Positions 37,322 through 46,806 of a stretch of DNA of 64,000 bases are shown piece by piece (the stretch's first letter is position 1; each line of letters starts with the position of its first letter). The position numbers were made by a program, and so were the translations under genes. Where the stretch lies: assembly GCF_026343115.1 (NCBI RefSeq), contig NZ_JAPEMC010000002.1:682001-746000 (forward strand), given 5' to 3'. The notes below the pieces were generated by a model that was given only the letters and a program-made list of their open reading frames with translations, made no database searches and had not been told where the DNA came from. Origin of the DNA: Streptomyces sp. NBC_00102. Lineage in GTDB: Bacteria; Actinomycetota; Actinomycetes; Streptomycetales; Streptomycetaceae.

Positions 37322-38215
37322 ATGCGAGTCGAACGCGCCCGGTACTTCCTCGCCGCGCTGCGCACGGGATCCCTCCGGTCCGCGGCGGCGGCCTGCGGTG
37401 TCAGCCAGCCCACGATCGGGCAGCAACTCACGGTGCTGGAAGAGGAGTTGGATGTCGTCCTGCTGACCCGGAGTCCGGGTGGCGTGCGGGCGACACCGGC
37501 CGGCGAGGCGCTGGTCGGCCCGTTCACCCGCCTCGTGGCGGCCGAGGACGCGGTGCGGGAGGCCGCGCTGGCCTCCAACGGGACGTACCAGGGACGGGTT
37601 TCCATCGGCGGCGGCTCGGTCACCGTCGAGACGATCGTCGCCCCGGTCGTCGGGAGGCTGCTCGCGGACCACCCCGGCCTGCGGTTCTCCGTGCGCGAGG
37701 GCCCCTCGGGCGACATCGAGAGCGCGGTGCTCAACGGCGACCTCGACCTCGGCGTGGTCACCACGCCCGACGAACCCGCGCCCAGCGGTCTCGTCCGCCG
37801 ACGGCTCATGACGACACTGCTCGGCGTGCACACCCGGCCGGACCATCCCCTCGCCGGACGCACCGAGGTCACCTGGGCCGATCTGGAGCCCTGGCCGATC
37901 GTCACCATGAGACCGGGCACCGTGCTGCACCAGCGCCTGCGCAAGCACCTTCCCCAGGGTCAGGTGATGGTCGAGGCGATGTCGGCGCGCACCGTGCAGA
38001 CCATGGTCTCCCGAGGCGCCGGGATCGGGCTCCTCGCCCGCTTCGACACCCGCCGCCCGGAGGGCGACCTGTCGTGGCTCCCGCTCGCGGACACCGAGCC
38101 CGTCGAAGTCAGCCTGGTGCAGCGCGCCGACAGCCAGCCGTCCCGGTCCTCCATCGTCGTACGGCGGCTCATCACCGCCCGCGCAGACGAGCTGTCGGGC
38201 GCGGATACGGTCTGA
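37322..38215 (+). CDS. LysR-type transcriptional regulator
   Basis: 297 aa. The winged HTH is at the N-terminus (ARYFLAALRTGSLRSAAAACGVSQPTIGQQL), followed by a linker helix and the type 2 periplasmic-binding-like effector domain (RLLADHPGLRFSVREG...). It is divergent from the CoA-transferase/permease genes, the usual LysR layout, with about 130 bp of shared promoter region. The inducer may be the transported acid. Confidence 0.9.
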   Translation: MRVERARYFLAALRTGSLRSAAAACGVSQPTIGQQLTVLEEELDVVLLTRSPGGVRATPAGEALVGPFTRLVAAEDAVREAALASNGTYQGRVSIGGGSVTVETIVAPVVGRLLADHPGLRFSVREGPSGDIESAVLNGDLDLGVVTTPDEPAPSGLVRRRLMTTLLGVHTRPDHPLAGRTEVTWADLEPWPIVTMRPGTVLHQRLRKHLPQGQVMVEAMSARTVQTMVSRGAGIGLLARFDTRRPEGDLSWLPLADTEPVEVSLVQRADSQPSRSSIVVRRLITARADELSGADTV

Positions 38216-38265
38216 CCGGACCGGACCGGACCGGACGCGACCCGGCCCGGCCCGACGGCTCGCCG

Positions 38266-38303
38266 GACCGGCCGGGGCGGGCCGCGCACGGCCCCGGCCG
38301 GTC
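38266..38303. terminator. Bidirectional terminator hairpin
   Basis: Perfect 13-bp arms, GACCGGCCGGGGC (38266-38278) and its complement (38291-38303), with a 12-base loop, between the convergent LysR and GDPD genes. A run of four CCGGA units just upstream (38217-38237) is simple repeat sequence. Confidence 0.65.
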
Positions 38304-38309
38304 GACGCG

Positions 38310-39785
38310 TCAGGGCCGGACCGGTGAGAGCTGGAGGTAGTCGAGGTTCCAGTTCTGGTAGGTGTCGGCGGGGAGGCTGATGCGCAGCACGTGGTGACCG
38401 GCGGTGAGCCGCTGCTCCACCCCGCTCGGCTGGAGTACCTCCTTGTTGTGGCTGGTGGTGTTGCGTACGGCCACCCGCGCGCTCTGGGCACCTCCGTCGA
38501 AGGAGACGGTGTACGTACCCGCCGGGGAGTACGGCGAGGACGCCCGGGCGGCCAGCGTGTACGTCCCGGTGCGCGCGACGTCCACGTCGTAGGTCAGCCA
38601 CTCACCGCCGCGCATCCAGCTCACCCGGACATTGCCGTCGGCGTCGCTGATGTCGACACCCTCACCGGGGCGCATGCCCAGTCCGCCCGCGTTCACGGTG
38701 TCGTTGTCGTGGTAGCCCGTACCCTCACCGGGCAGGAACTCCTCGGCCTGGACGCGTACGGCTCCGTGCGGCAGCGGGTCGCCCTCCCCGGTACGCAGCC
38801 AGGACTCGACCTTCTCCACGTCGTCCGTCTGGAAGACCGAGGTGTGGAAGCCGCGCACCAGCGCCTCCCACCCCCGCAGTGGGTCGGTCAGCGAAGCCTC
38901 GTCGGTCATGTGGTCGGACAGGCCGTTCCACATGGTGTTGCTCCAGACCCTGCTGTGCCGGGCGAGGGTGTCGAGGAACGGCCTGCGGGCGACGGCGTCC
39001 TGGGTACTGTCGAAGTTGACCTCGTACGCCACCGGCTGGTCGTCGCCGAACCCGTCCACGTCGCCGATGTTCGCGTCCGTGATCATGTGCATGTAGACGG
39101 CGTCGGGGTGGGTCGCGCGGAAGCTCTGGACCTCCGCGACCGGGGCGTCGCTCTTGAAGAGACCGTTGCGGACCGTGCCCGTGCGGGTGAGGACGTCCCA
39201 GACCGCCTCCCGGCTCGACCAGCCCTTGTCCAGGTTGATCAGACCCTGGTTCCTGGCGAGCTTCATCGCCTCCTCCAGCGTCGGCACCCGCTCGTCGGTC
39301 ACGGCGGCCTGGGCGCCTCCCAGCCCTTCTTTGAGGCGGAGTTGCTCGATTTGAGCCAGCGTCAGATCCGCAACCGCCCCGACCCCGTCCGTGGTGCGGT
39401 CGACGGTGGTGTCGTGCATCAGAACGGGAACGCCGTCCTTGGTCAACTGGATGTCTGTCTCGACGAGTTCGGCACCGCGGTCGAACGCCGCTCGGAAGGC
39501 GGGCAGCGAGTTCTCGGGAGCGTCGCGCCACTGGCCCCGGTGCGCCGCGGTGAGGATCTTCGCGTCGGGACCGTGGTCCAGCAGATCGCGGTACGCGCGC
39601 TCGGCCGCGTCGCCGCCCGACCTGCCCGGGCCCCCGAAGGCGAACACCGGGGAACCGGTGCCCCAATCGGCATCCGGCCCGGCTCCTTGACCCGGCAGCC
39701 GGTCGGCCGCGAGCGCGGCACCGGTCGCGACCAGCACGAGGGAAACGGCGATGCCGGCGGAACGGCTCACAAGTGATCTCTTCAT
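38310..39785 (-). CDS. Secreted glycerophosphodiester phosphodiesterase with C-terminal CBM
   Basis: 491 aa. Signal peptide at 1-27 (ends ALA). The GDPD barrel shows AAHRGQWRDAPENSLPAF, ELVETDIQLTKDGVPVLMHD and LDKGW, which supply the catalytic His pair and metal-binding Glu/Asp. After ~350 a CBM6/35-like beta-sandwich follows (VRVQAEEFLPGEGTGYHDND ... GEWLTYDVDVARTGTYTLAARASS). Such enzymes cleave glycerophosphodiesters and, with a carbohydrate module, may attack teichoic-acid-like polymers outside the cell. Monocistronic. Confidence 0.88.
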   Translation of the reverse strand: MKRSLVSRSAGIAVSLVLVATGAALAADRLPGQGAGPDADWGTGSPVFAFGGPGRSGGDAAERAYRDLLDHGPDAKILTAAHRGQWRDAPENSLPAFRAAFDRGAELVETDIQLTKDGVPVLMHDTTVDRTTDGVGAVADLTLAQIEQLRLKEGLGGAQAAVTDERVPTLEEAMKLARNQGLINLDKGWSSREAVWDVLTRTGTVRNGLFKSDAPVAEVQSFRATHPDAVYMHMITDANIGDVDGFGDDQPVAYEVNFDSTQDAVARRPFLDTLARHSRVWSNTMWNGLSDHMTDEASLTDPLRGWEALVRGFHTSVFQTDDVEKVESWLRTGEGDPLPHGAVRVQAEEFLPGEGTGYHDNDTVNAGGLGMRPGEGVDISDADGNVRVSWMRGGEWLTYDVDVARTGTYTLAARASSPYSPAGTYTVSFDGGAQSARVAVRNTTSHNKEVLQPSGVEQRLTAGHHVLRISLPADTYQNWNLDYLQLSPVRP

Positions 39786-40035
39786 GACGGGGACAGTAGG
39801 AAGGCCGCGAACAGAACCGGCGGACACGGGCTGACCCGTCGGTGTCCGGACGCTGAACGGTCCGCGAAGCCGGCCCGGTCGCGGCGGAAGTACGGCCTGG
39901 GGTTCTTCACGGTGTGGCCCCCAGCCGTCTGCCTGCCGCTGACGTGCGGCGGGGAGGAACCGGGCCAACGCCTCCTGGAGAGAGAGCGCATGCGACAATG
40001 GATGGTCAACCACTAGGCGATCAGGGGTATGCGGC

Positions 40036-41517
40036 GTGCCGGAAGCGACTTCTGCCCCGACTCCCGTCCACCTCGGTGCGGTGCTGGACGGTCTGGCGAA
40101 GAATCCCGCGCTGCCGCCCGAAACCTTCCACCGGCTCTTCGCCCGCACCGGGGGACACGGAGAGATCGCCAAGCGCCCGGACCTGACCGACGACATGACC
40201 GACACGATCATCGCCGCGGACGACTTCTGGCACACCCACGCGCTGGCTCTCAACAGGACTCTCCCGCACCGGTATCGGCTGGTGCTCGCCGGACATCCGG
40301 ACTCCGGAATCCGTACCGCCCTGGCAATCGCCGCGACGGACGCACCGCGAGAACTGTTCGAGCGGCTGCTCACCGACCCCGACCCCCGGGTGCGCGTACA
40401 CCTGGCGCAGAACGACGACGTACCCCGGGACCTTCGTGCCCGGCAGGCGTCCGACCCGGAGCCCGAGGTCCGGGCCACGCTCGCCCAGTGGTGGCCCGAG
40501 GCCCCCGAACCGGTGCGCCGCCTCCTCCTGACCGACCCCGACGACTCGGTACGCGCGGCGGCCTGTTCGACCTACTACCGGCGGCTTCCGCACCCCGTCC
40601 CGCCCGCCGATCTGGTCCCTGGCCTGCTGGCCGACCCGGTCACGCGCGCCGGAGCGGTACGCCACGGCGTGCTGGACGCCGAGACCGCCTCCAGGCTCGC
40701 CGGCGACCCGGACGAGAACGTACGCAAGGAACTCGCGGCACATCCTCAACTCCCCTCTCCTGTGAGGGGCATGCTCGCCGAGGACCCCAGCTCACTCGTC
40801 CGGGTCCGCGTCTTCGCCCGCCAGGACACGCCACAGCCGGACCGAGCCGCGATCCACGCGCGGATCACGGCCGACGACCACGGGGTCGAGCGGCTCTTCG
40901 ACCACGACCAGGACCTGGACGACGACGCGCTGGACCGGGAGATCACGGACCACCTGGCCCGGGCGGAACTCCGCTCGCTGCGGCTCCCGTGGGTGAAGGC
41001 CGACCCCCTGCCGTACGTCGACTCGCCCTACGCCTGCTTCCGTGCTTCGGCCGCGATGTCCGACCGCCTTCCGGAGGAGGCCGTGACCCGGCTGCTCCAC
41101 GACGAGGAGAGCGACGTCCGTACGACGATGGCTCTGCATGCCCGTGACCGGATCGACCCCGAGACCGCCGAACGCATCGACCGGAGCCACCGACCGGCCA
41201 AGAGGATGGCATGGCGTCCGGCGGACGACTTCCCTCTCCCGGCAGCCGTTCTGCGTCGGCTGGCCACCGACCCCGACCCGCGCATGCGGCAACTGGCCAC
41301 GCGCGACCCCGAGCTCCCGGTGGAACTGCTCCGCGCTCTCGCGGCCGACTCCGATCCGGCGGTGCGCCGAACGGTCGCCTCCCACAGCGGGGTTCCGCTT
41401 CCCGAACTGATACGGCTGCTGGCCGATCCGTCGGAACGCGTCGCGACCGCGGCGGCCGGCAACCCCGTCCTGCCGCCCGGGGAGATGCACCGGCTCCTCA
41501 CTCTCGCCGGCCTCTGA
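40036..41517 (+). CDS. HEAT/LRV-type repeat protein
   Basis: 493 aa from a GTG with AGGGG upstream. Most of the protein is a series of ~22-25-residue helical repeats built around (L/A)xxDPDxxVRxxxA, for example LLTDPDPRVRVHLAQN, LLTDPDDSVRAAAC and LATDPDPRMRQLATRD. This is typical of HEAT-like or leucine-rich-variant repeats in actinobacteria, used for protein binding. No enzyme domain, signal or membrane segment is visible. Function unknown. Confidence 0.8.
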   Translation: MPEATSAPTPVHLGAVLDGLAKNPALPPETFHRLFARTGGHGEIAKRPDLTDDMTDTIIAADDFWHTHALALNRTLPHRYRLVLAGHPDSGIRTALAIAATDAPRELFERLLTDPDPRVRVHLAQNDDVPRDLRARQASDPEPEVRATLAQWWPEAPEPVRRLLLTDPDDSVRAAACSTYYRRLPHPVPPADLVPGLLADPVTRAGAVRHGVLDAETASRLAGDPDENVRKELAAHPQLPSPVRGMLAEDPSSLVRVRVFARQDTPQPDRAAIHARITADDHGVERLFDHDQDLDDDALDREITDHLARAELRSLRLPWVKADPLPYVDSPYACFRASAAMSDRLPEEAVTRLLHDEESDVRTTMALHARDRIDPETAERIDRSHRPAKRMAWRPADDFPLPAAVLRRLATDPDPRMRQLATRDPELPVELLRALAADSDPAVRRTVASHSGVPLPELIRLLADPSERVATAAAGNPVLPPGEMHRLLTLAGL

Positions 41518-41581
41518 GACCGGCTTCCGGGGGCCGGCCTTCTGCCTGGGCAGCCTGCCACGGCGCGTCGCGGCAGAGCCC

Positions 41582-42331
41582 TCAGCCGCCCGCCACCGCG
41601 GTCGTCGTGAAGCGGTCGCCGCAGACGAGGGGATCGGTGGTCCGCAGGGTGAGCGCCCGGGTGGAGCCCGGCGGGTACACCTTGAGGTAATCGGGCCGGC
41701 CCCAGCACGAGGAGTCGGAGACGCCCCGGTTGTTGGTGTGCAGGGTGACCCCGGCCGTTTTTCCGGGGCCGAGTGCCGTACTCGTACCGGCCGATCCCTC
41801 GTGCGTGGCCGGGACGCCGACGGCACTGCCGTCGCGCCGGATCAGCGAGACGCCGGGGTAACCCTTCAGCGCACACGCCTCCTCGGACGTGTTCGTGAAC
41901 GTGAGCCGGTAGTAGACCTGGCCCGCTCCGGCGTCGGCGGGGGACAGGCTCATCGTCAGCGTTTCTGCGGCACATCGCCGCACGGCGCTCGCCCCACCTG
42001 CTCCGGAGGCCGCGGAAGGCCCGGCGGGCTCGGACGGTCCGGAAGGAGCGCGGCCGGTGGCCGACGCCGAGGGGCTGCCCGCCGTCGGCTCGCCGGACGT
42101 GCCGGGCGCCGGGGGCGTTGTCCCGCCCGCCACGGAGCTGCTCGCGCCGGCCGGTTCGGTCGACGTGGAGCCGCTGCCACCGCAACCGGCCGCGGCGAGC
42201 GCGATCGAGGCGGCCAGGACCGGGACGGCGCCGAACCGGCGGAACCCACCGGAGCGCGGCGCACGCGCGCGTGGCCCCGGGACGGAGGAGCGGAGGACGG
42301 ACGGTGTGGTGGTACGCGGATGAGAGTCCAT
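41582..42331 (-). CDS. DUF4232 lipoprotein
   Basis: 249 aa. A long N-terminal region with a lipobox LAAAGC (Cys near residue 50), then a Ser/Thr/Pro/Ala linker of ~65 residues, then the DUF4232 domain from about 115: RCAAETLTMSLSPADAGAGQVYYRLTFTN, EACALKGYPGVSLI and HTNNRGVSDSSC. The four Cys of this domain probably form two disulfides. Role unknown; predicted on the outer face of the membrane. Confidence 0.8.
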   Translation of the reverse strand: MDSHPRTTTPSVLRSSVPGPRARAPRSGGFRRFGAVPVLAASIALAAAGCGGSGSTSTEPAGASSSVAGGTTPPAPGTSGEPTAGSPSASATGRAPSGPSEPAGPSAASGAGGASAVRRCAAETLTMSLSPADAGAGQVYYRLTFTNTSEEACALKGYPGVSLIRRDGSAVGVPATHEGSAGTSTALGPGKTAGVTLHTNNRGVSDSSCWGRPDYLKVYPPGSTRALTLRTTDPLVCGDRFTTTAVAGG

Positions 42332-42570
42332 GTCTCTCGCCTGCTCGGTTCCGCGCGCTCCGAACCTTCCGGTCGTGGAACAGGACCGATATGGCTACCG
42401 GACCGGGACGTACCCGCGAAGCAAACCTACGGATCCGGCACTGTACGGCTCCGAATCGCGCGCGGCCCCGCAGCGCGACCGCTCCGAATCGCGGAGCGCC
42501 GGCGGTGCTGGGACCATGGAGCGGTCGGAACAGCAGCCTCCCGACGATCCCGATTCAGCTGGAGGTGGCC

Positions 42571-42648
42571 ATGTCATCGAAGCGTCGGCGGAAGAAGAAG
42601 GCTCGCCGCAAGCATCCGGCGAACCACGGCAAGAAGCCTCAGACCTGA
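42571..42648 (+). CDS. Ribosomal protein bL37
   Basis: 25-aa frame, MSSKRRRKKKARRK followed by HPANHGKKPQT, with a perfect GGAGGT five bases before the ATG. The very basic N-terminus and the ANHGKxP end match actinobacterial bL37 (mycobacterial form ends ANHGKRPNA), a tiny extra protein of the large ribosomal subunit described from mycobacterial ribosome structures. It is too short for usual ORF finding. Confidence 0.8.
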   Translation: MSSKRRRKKKARRKHPANHGKKPQT

Positions 42649-42830
42649 CGAGCGGCGAATGCCCGACGAGTCGTTCCTTGTCTTCCTCGTCTTCCTTGTT
42701 TTTTCTTCTCCCGCGCGCACCGCCCACGGCGTTCCCGCGCGCAACGAGGTGGCGAGGTGACGAGGTGACGACCTGCCGGCTCGAGTCCCCGCGCCCGCGC
42801 GGCTCATGACTCGCCCGGCCTGCCAAGACC

Positions 42831-42870
42831 CGGCTCCGGCCCCGTCACTCCGGTGACGGGGCCGGAGCCG
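42831..42870. terminator. 18-bp terminator hairpin
   Basis: Perfect arms 42831-42848 (CGGCTCCGGCCCCGTCAC) and 42853-42870, loop TCCG. It overlaps the last codons and stop of the MFS gene (stop 42845-42847) and separates it from the convergent bL37 gene. Confidence 0.7.
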
Positions 42871-44089
42871 TGACCGGCCCGCCACGCGGGTCCTTCACGG
42901 TCCGCTCGCCACGGGCGAGCAGCAGCCGTGCCGCCGTGGCCAGCGACAGGACTGCTGCCACCAGGAGTTGCACCCGGTGGTCGAAGACGGTGACGAGAAC
43001 CGTGCCCAGCAGCAGCGCGCATCCGGTGGGGCCGAAGACCAGCGTTCCGGCGGTCGCCGCGACCCTGCCGAGCAGCTCGCCCGGAGTCTCCCTCTGGACC
43101 GAGGTCATGGCGCTGATGAGGGGCCACGGCAGACCGAGGCCGACCAGCAGGCCCCCGGCCAGCACCAGCGGAAGGAATCCGGTCGCCCGTGCCAGCACGC
43201 CCGCGGCGAAGAGGGCGAGACCGAGGGCGGACACCGTACGCGCGGACATCCGGCGGAGCAGCGCGCCCGCGGCCAGTCCACCCGAGGCCGATCCCACCCC
43301 CTGCACCGTGGCGAGAACACCGATGAACGCGGCGGGCCGGTGCAGGCCCTCGTCGACGAGGGCGTAGTTGGCCGCGCTGCTCAGCCCGGATGCCGCCATG
43401 GCGCAGCCACCCGCGGCCACCAGGGGGCGCAGCGTGGAGTGGTCCCACAGGTGCCGTACGCCGTCGGCGGTCTCCCGGGCCCAGTTCGTACGTGCCGCTC
43501 TCGCGGGTACCGGCTCCCGTACCCGGATCAGGCTGAACGCGACGGCGGCCAGCAGGAAGGTGAGCGCGTCCAGGACGGCGGCGGCCGGACCTCCCAGCAG
43601 GACGAACAGGCCGGCGCCCGCCAGGGGACCGACGAGACCGGTGCTCTCGACCACGGTTCTGACCAGTCCGTTGAAGTCGCCCCGTGACTCTTCCGGTATC
43701 GCCGAGGTGATCAGGGCGGCCTCCGCGGCGTCCATCAGCACACTGCCCGCACCCACCAGGGTCAGGACCGCGAACAGTACCCAGACGTCCGTGGAGGAGC
43801 GTACGGCGAGCGGGGCGGTCATCACGGCGGCCAGCCCGAGGCTGGTGGCGATCAGGAGGGGGCGCCGCCGCACCCGGTCGGCAAGGGTGCCGATGAACGG
43901 GCCTGCCATCGCCGGAGCCCACGCGCAGAAAGTGACGAGGGCCGCGAGAGCGTTCGAGCCGGTGAGCTCCTTCACCCAGACTCCGGCGGCCAATGACATG
44001 GCGGAGTCCCCGAACCCGGAGACGAGTACCCCCGCCAGATAGATCCGGGCGTTGCGGTGTTTCAGCACCCCGGCAGGACCCCAGGCCAT
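42845..44089 (-). CDS. MFS transporter
   Basis: 414 aa with 12 hydrophobic segments. MFS loop motif TLADRVRRRPLLIATS is present, and the overall pattern fits the enterobactin-exporter/MFS_3 type (DUF894-like). Divergent from an ArsR-type regulator, with a 46-bp palindrome between them, so it is probably that regulator's target. The efflux substrate is unknown. A terminator hairpin covers its 3' end. Confidence 0.88.
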   Translation of the reverse strand: MAWGPAGVLKHRNARIYLAGVLVSGFGDSAMSLAAGVWVKELTGSNALAALVTFCAWAPAMAGPFIGTLADRVRRRPLLIATSLGLAAVMTAPLAVRSSTDVWVLFAVLTLVGAGSVLMDAAEAALITSAIPEESRGDFNGLVRTVVESTGLVGPLAGAGLFVLLGGPAAAVLDALTFLLAAVAFSLIRVREPVPARAARTNWARETADGVRHLWDHSTLRPLVAAGGCAMAASGLSSAANYALVDEGLHRPAAFIGVLATVQGVGSASGGLAAGALLRRMSARTVSALGLALFAAGVLARATGFLPLVLAGGLLVGLGLPWPLISAMTSVQRETPGELLGRVAATAGTLVFGPTGCALLLGTVLVTVFDHRVQLLVAAVLSLATAARLLLARGERTVKDPRGGPVTAPAPSPE

Positions 44090-44119
44090 GACCGCCCCCC
44101 TCGACGTTCCCGTGGCAGG

Positions 44120-44165
44120 TCTGGCACCCTACCCCCAAGCATTTGCTTGGGGGTAGGGTGCCAGA
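44120..44165. promoter_or_regulatory. 46-bp near-perfect palindromic operator
   Basis: Two 22-bp perfect arms (44120-44141 and 44144-44165), with a 2-base centre TT. The inner part reads CAAGCA-TT-TGCTTG, like an ArsR-family site. Located between the divergent MFS and ArsR genes. Confidence 0.8.
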
Positions 44166-44173
44166 GTGCGGGG

Positions 44174-44713
44174 GTGCGCTTTACTGGCCGCGTGACCGCC
44201 ACCGACCCCGTCCTGAAGGCACTCGCCCACCCGCTGAGACTGCGCATGCTGTCGCTCCTGTGGCCAGGGCCGATGTCCGCCGCCGAACTCAGCCGTGAAC
44301 TGGGCATCTCCCACGCACTGGCCAGTCAGCACCTGCGCAGGCTGGACGCCGTCCACCTCGTCGAACTGGCCGAGGAGCGAGAGCGGCGCGGAGGCAGGGA
44401 GCGGCGCTACCGCACTGTCCACGGAGCGCCGTTGTCCGAGCAGCGCGAGGGTGCGCCGGTGCTCGCCGAGGCCTTGGCGTACACGCTGCGAGAGCGCTCC
44501 GCCCGACGTGACCCGGCCGAGGAAGGGGTCACCGTCGACGGGGAGCTCTGGGTGGACCCGTCGGCGTGGGCGGAGGCCCAGGGGCAACTGGCTCACGTCG
44601 CCCGAAAGTTGCACGATGTCGCCCGCCCCGTGCGGACACCTGGCACGGTGCCGGTGAGCGTCACGCTGATGGCCTTCCGTATGGAGCGCACAGCCCCGGC
44701 CGACCCGAAGTGA
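44174..44713 (+). CDS. ArsR/SmtB-like transcriptional regulator
   Basis: 179 aa from GTG 44174 (or 173 from GTG 44192). Winged helix near the N-terminus: LKALAHPLRLRMLSLLWPGPMSAAELSRELGISHALASQHLRRL. No metal-binding Cys motif is seen, and the longer C-terminus suggests another signal. The gene is divergent from the MFS gene, with the palindrome at 44120-44165 just upstream, so autoregulation with control of efflux is likely. Confidence 0.85.
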   Translation: MRFTGRVTATDPVLKALAHPLRLRMLSLLWPGPMSAAELSRELGISHALASQHLRRLDAVHLVELAEERERRGGRERRYRTVHGAPLSEQREGAPVLAEALAYTLRERSARRDPAEEGVTVDGELWVDPSAWAEAQGQLAHVARKLHDVARPVRTPGTVPVSVTLMAFRMERTAPADPK

Positions 44714-44806
44714 GGGCTTCCCCGTCCACCGCGTCGCGGTACGGGGCCGCCACGGGGCGAAGGTGCGGGGCCGCTGCCTGGCGGTAGTCCTGCGCTCGTG
44801 GGTGAC

Positions 44807-45775
44807 TCAGCCCACCAGCCGCAACGCTGTCGGGGAGACGCCGAGCCGCACCGACTGGCCCCAGGTCAGTTCCAGAGCGTCGGACTCCATTCCGTCGCCG
44901 AACACCACCATCCGGTCCGACTCCACGGTCAGCCGGAGTCCCTGGCCCCGCCCCAGCTCGCCTGCGACCAGCGAGGTCCCCGTCACGGGCGAGGGCCAGG
45001 CCTCCCGTACGAACCAGAGCAGCCGGGGGTCCGAGGGCGCGGGCAGCCGCAGGGCGCTGCCGCGCTCCTGCCAGAGGGAGCGGAGCCAGCCCGTGGCGCC
45101 CGTACCGGTGCCGACCAGCACGCCCGAGGAGGCCTGCGCCTCGCCGAACCCGGAGGCGGTACCGGAGGCGGTACCGGAGCCGGCGCGGGCGGTGCCCCCG
45201 CGTCCGGCGCCCTCGGCTCCCGCGTCCGGACCGATCCGGTAGCGGGCGGTCTGGTGGCCCGGGGGGCCGAGGTAGATCTCGTTGAGGGCGACCAGCCGCT
45301 CCCCGTCGTCCGCGACCGCCTCCACCATCGTCAGCTCCTGCGCCCGGCCGCCGGCCCCGGTGGCGGTCGCCGCGCGGAGCAGCGCCCCGGCGTCCCGGAC
45401 CCGGTGGCGGACGAGGACGCCGGGATTGCGCCCCGGATCGGTGTCGATGCCGATCACCGGCTGACCCGCGAGGTACTTCGCCGCGTTGGCGACCAGCCCG
45501 TCCTGCCCGACCACGATCACCACGTCCTCCGGCGCGAAGAGGAAGCGGTCCAGATCGGCGCGTTCCACCCGGGAACGCCGCCAGGTGAGCGGCACCGCGG
45601 ACGCCACGTCGGCCAGCGCCCGCAGCGCCCGGTGATGCCGGTCCGCCACCTCGTCCAGGGAGCGCCCGCGGGTGGAGAGGAAGAAGGCCGCCTGGCCGTG
45701 CGTACCGTGCCGGGCGAGCAACTCCTCGTACTCCGTGGTCCGGTGCACGAGGACCGCGCGGGGGGCGAGGCTCAC
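44807..45775 (-). CDS. NAD kinase-like protein
   Basis: 322 aa; GTG start overlaps the preceding SPFH gene (GTGA). Sugar-kinase-like fold of NAD kinases: VVIVVGQDGLVANAAKYL in place of the usual GGDG loop (GQDG here), PVIGIDTDPGRNPGV, and ASSGVLVGTGTGATGW near the adenine site. The altered GGDG (G-Q-D-G) leaves catalysis uncertain, although the Asp is kept. Paired with an SPFH protein, which suggests a membrane-associated NAD function. Confidence 0.75.
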   Translation of the reverse strand: MSLAPRAVLVHRTTEYEELLARHGTHGQAAFFLSTRGRSLDEVADRHHRALRALADVASAVPLTWRRSRVERADLDRFLFAPEDVVIVVGQDGLVANAAKYLAGQPVIGIDTDPGRNPGVLVRHRVRDAGALLRAATATGAGGRAQELTMVEAVADDGERLVALNEIYLGPPGHQTARYRIGPDAGAEGAGRGGTARAGSGTASGTASGFGEAQASSGVLVGTGTGATGWLRSLWQERGSALRLPAPSDPRLLWFVREAWPSPVTGTSLVAGELGRGQGLRLTVESDRMVVFGDGMESDALELTWGQSVRLGVSPTALRLVG

Positions 45776-46785
45776 GCCGGGGTCCCGCCGCCGGGGCGGC
45801 CGAGACGGGCGAGCAGCCCGGTCAGCACGTCGGGGGAGAGGGTGAGGCTGTCGATGTGCGGCAGGTTCTCCGCCAGCCTGGTCGCCGCGAGGGCATGCAG
45901 GGTCGCGGCGTCGACCTCCGCGTGGACGCGCAGCCAGGCCGCCTGTGCGTCGGCCCGGGCGGCGCCCGTCTCCCGTACGGCCTCCGCTTCCGCCTTGGCC
46001 AGCCGTACCGCGCGGGACGCCTCCGCGCGGGCGCGGACCTCGTCGGCCGCGGCCTTCTCCTCCGCCTCGCGGCGGGCGTTGGTGCCGCGCTGGTCGACCA
46101 GCTGCTCCTCCCGGCGGGCGAGTTCGATCTGGCTGGCGAGCTCGTTCTCGGCGATGGCGCGTTCCCGCTCGACCGCCACCGCGCGGCGCTCGTAGGTGGC
46201 CCGGTCGGCCTCCTGCTGGATCTGCTCGCGGGCGGGGGTGCGCAGGGCGCGTTCCACCTCCGCCTCGGGGCGGATGGCCACGACCCTGGTCGCCACCACG
46301 TCGATCCCCGTCGCGGGCAGCCGCGGCTCGGCCGCGAGCCCGGCCGACACCCGCTCGCGCACCAGGGCCACGCCGTCCACCAGGGCGGTGGCCAGCGGAG
46401 TGCGCGCCAGGGCGTCCAGGGTGTGCTGCTGGGCGGTCTCGGTCAGCAGGGTCGCGATCTGTTCGAGCGGGGAACCGCGCCACACCCCGGTGTCCGGGTC
46501 CACGGAGAAGTCCAGCCGGGCCGCCGCCTGCGCGGGGTCGCTGACCCGGTAGGTGACGGTGGCCTGCACGGTCACGTCCTGGAAGTCGGCGGTACGGGCG
46601 TGGAACGCCATCGCCAGCTCCCGGTCGTCCACCGGCACCTCGGAGAGCGCGGCGCTCAGCGAGCGGTACCAGAAGCTCAGCCCGGGGCCGTCGTGGGTGA
46701 GCGTGCCGCGCTTGTGGTGACGGATGTGGGCGGTGGGCGCGGAGCGCAGGTGGCGCCAACCGAACCGCCGGGTGATGTCGGCCAT
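45772..46785 (-). CDS. SPFH/band 7 domain protein
   Basis: 337 aa. Band-7 core (GPGLSFWYRSLSAALSEVPVDDREL, then VTVQATVTYRVSDPAQAAARLDF), then a long Glu/Ala/Arg-rich coiled coil (REQIQQEADRATYERRAVAVERE...). The usual N-terminal membrane hairpin is lacking, so it may be peripheral. It is the first gene of a two-gene operon with the NAD kinase-like gene; two 15-bp palindromes lie upstream. Confidence 0.85.
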   Translation of the reverse strand: MADITRRFGWRHLRSAPTAHIRHHKRGTLTHDGPGLSFWYRSLSAALSEVPVDDRELAMAFHARTADFQDVTVQATVTYRVSDPAQAAARLDFSVDPDTGVWRGSPLEQIATLLTETAQQHTLDALARTPLATALVDGVALVRERVSAGLAAEPRLPATGIDVVATRVVAIRPEAEVERALRTPAREQIQQEADRATYERRAVAVERERAIAENELASQIELARREEQLVDQRGTNARREAEEKAAADEVRARAEASRAVRLAKAEAEAVRETGAARADAQAAWLRVHAEVDAATLHALAATRLAENLPHIDSLTLSPDVLTGLLARLGRPGGGTPA

Positions 46786-46806
46786 GGGAACGACCCCTTC
46801 CGTTTC

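Noticed and set aside
38217..38237. CCGGA tandem repeat as a minisatellite or binding array
   Set aside because: Only four units at a convergent gene end next to a terminator; no further evidence.
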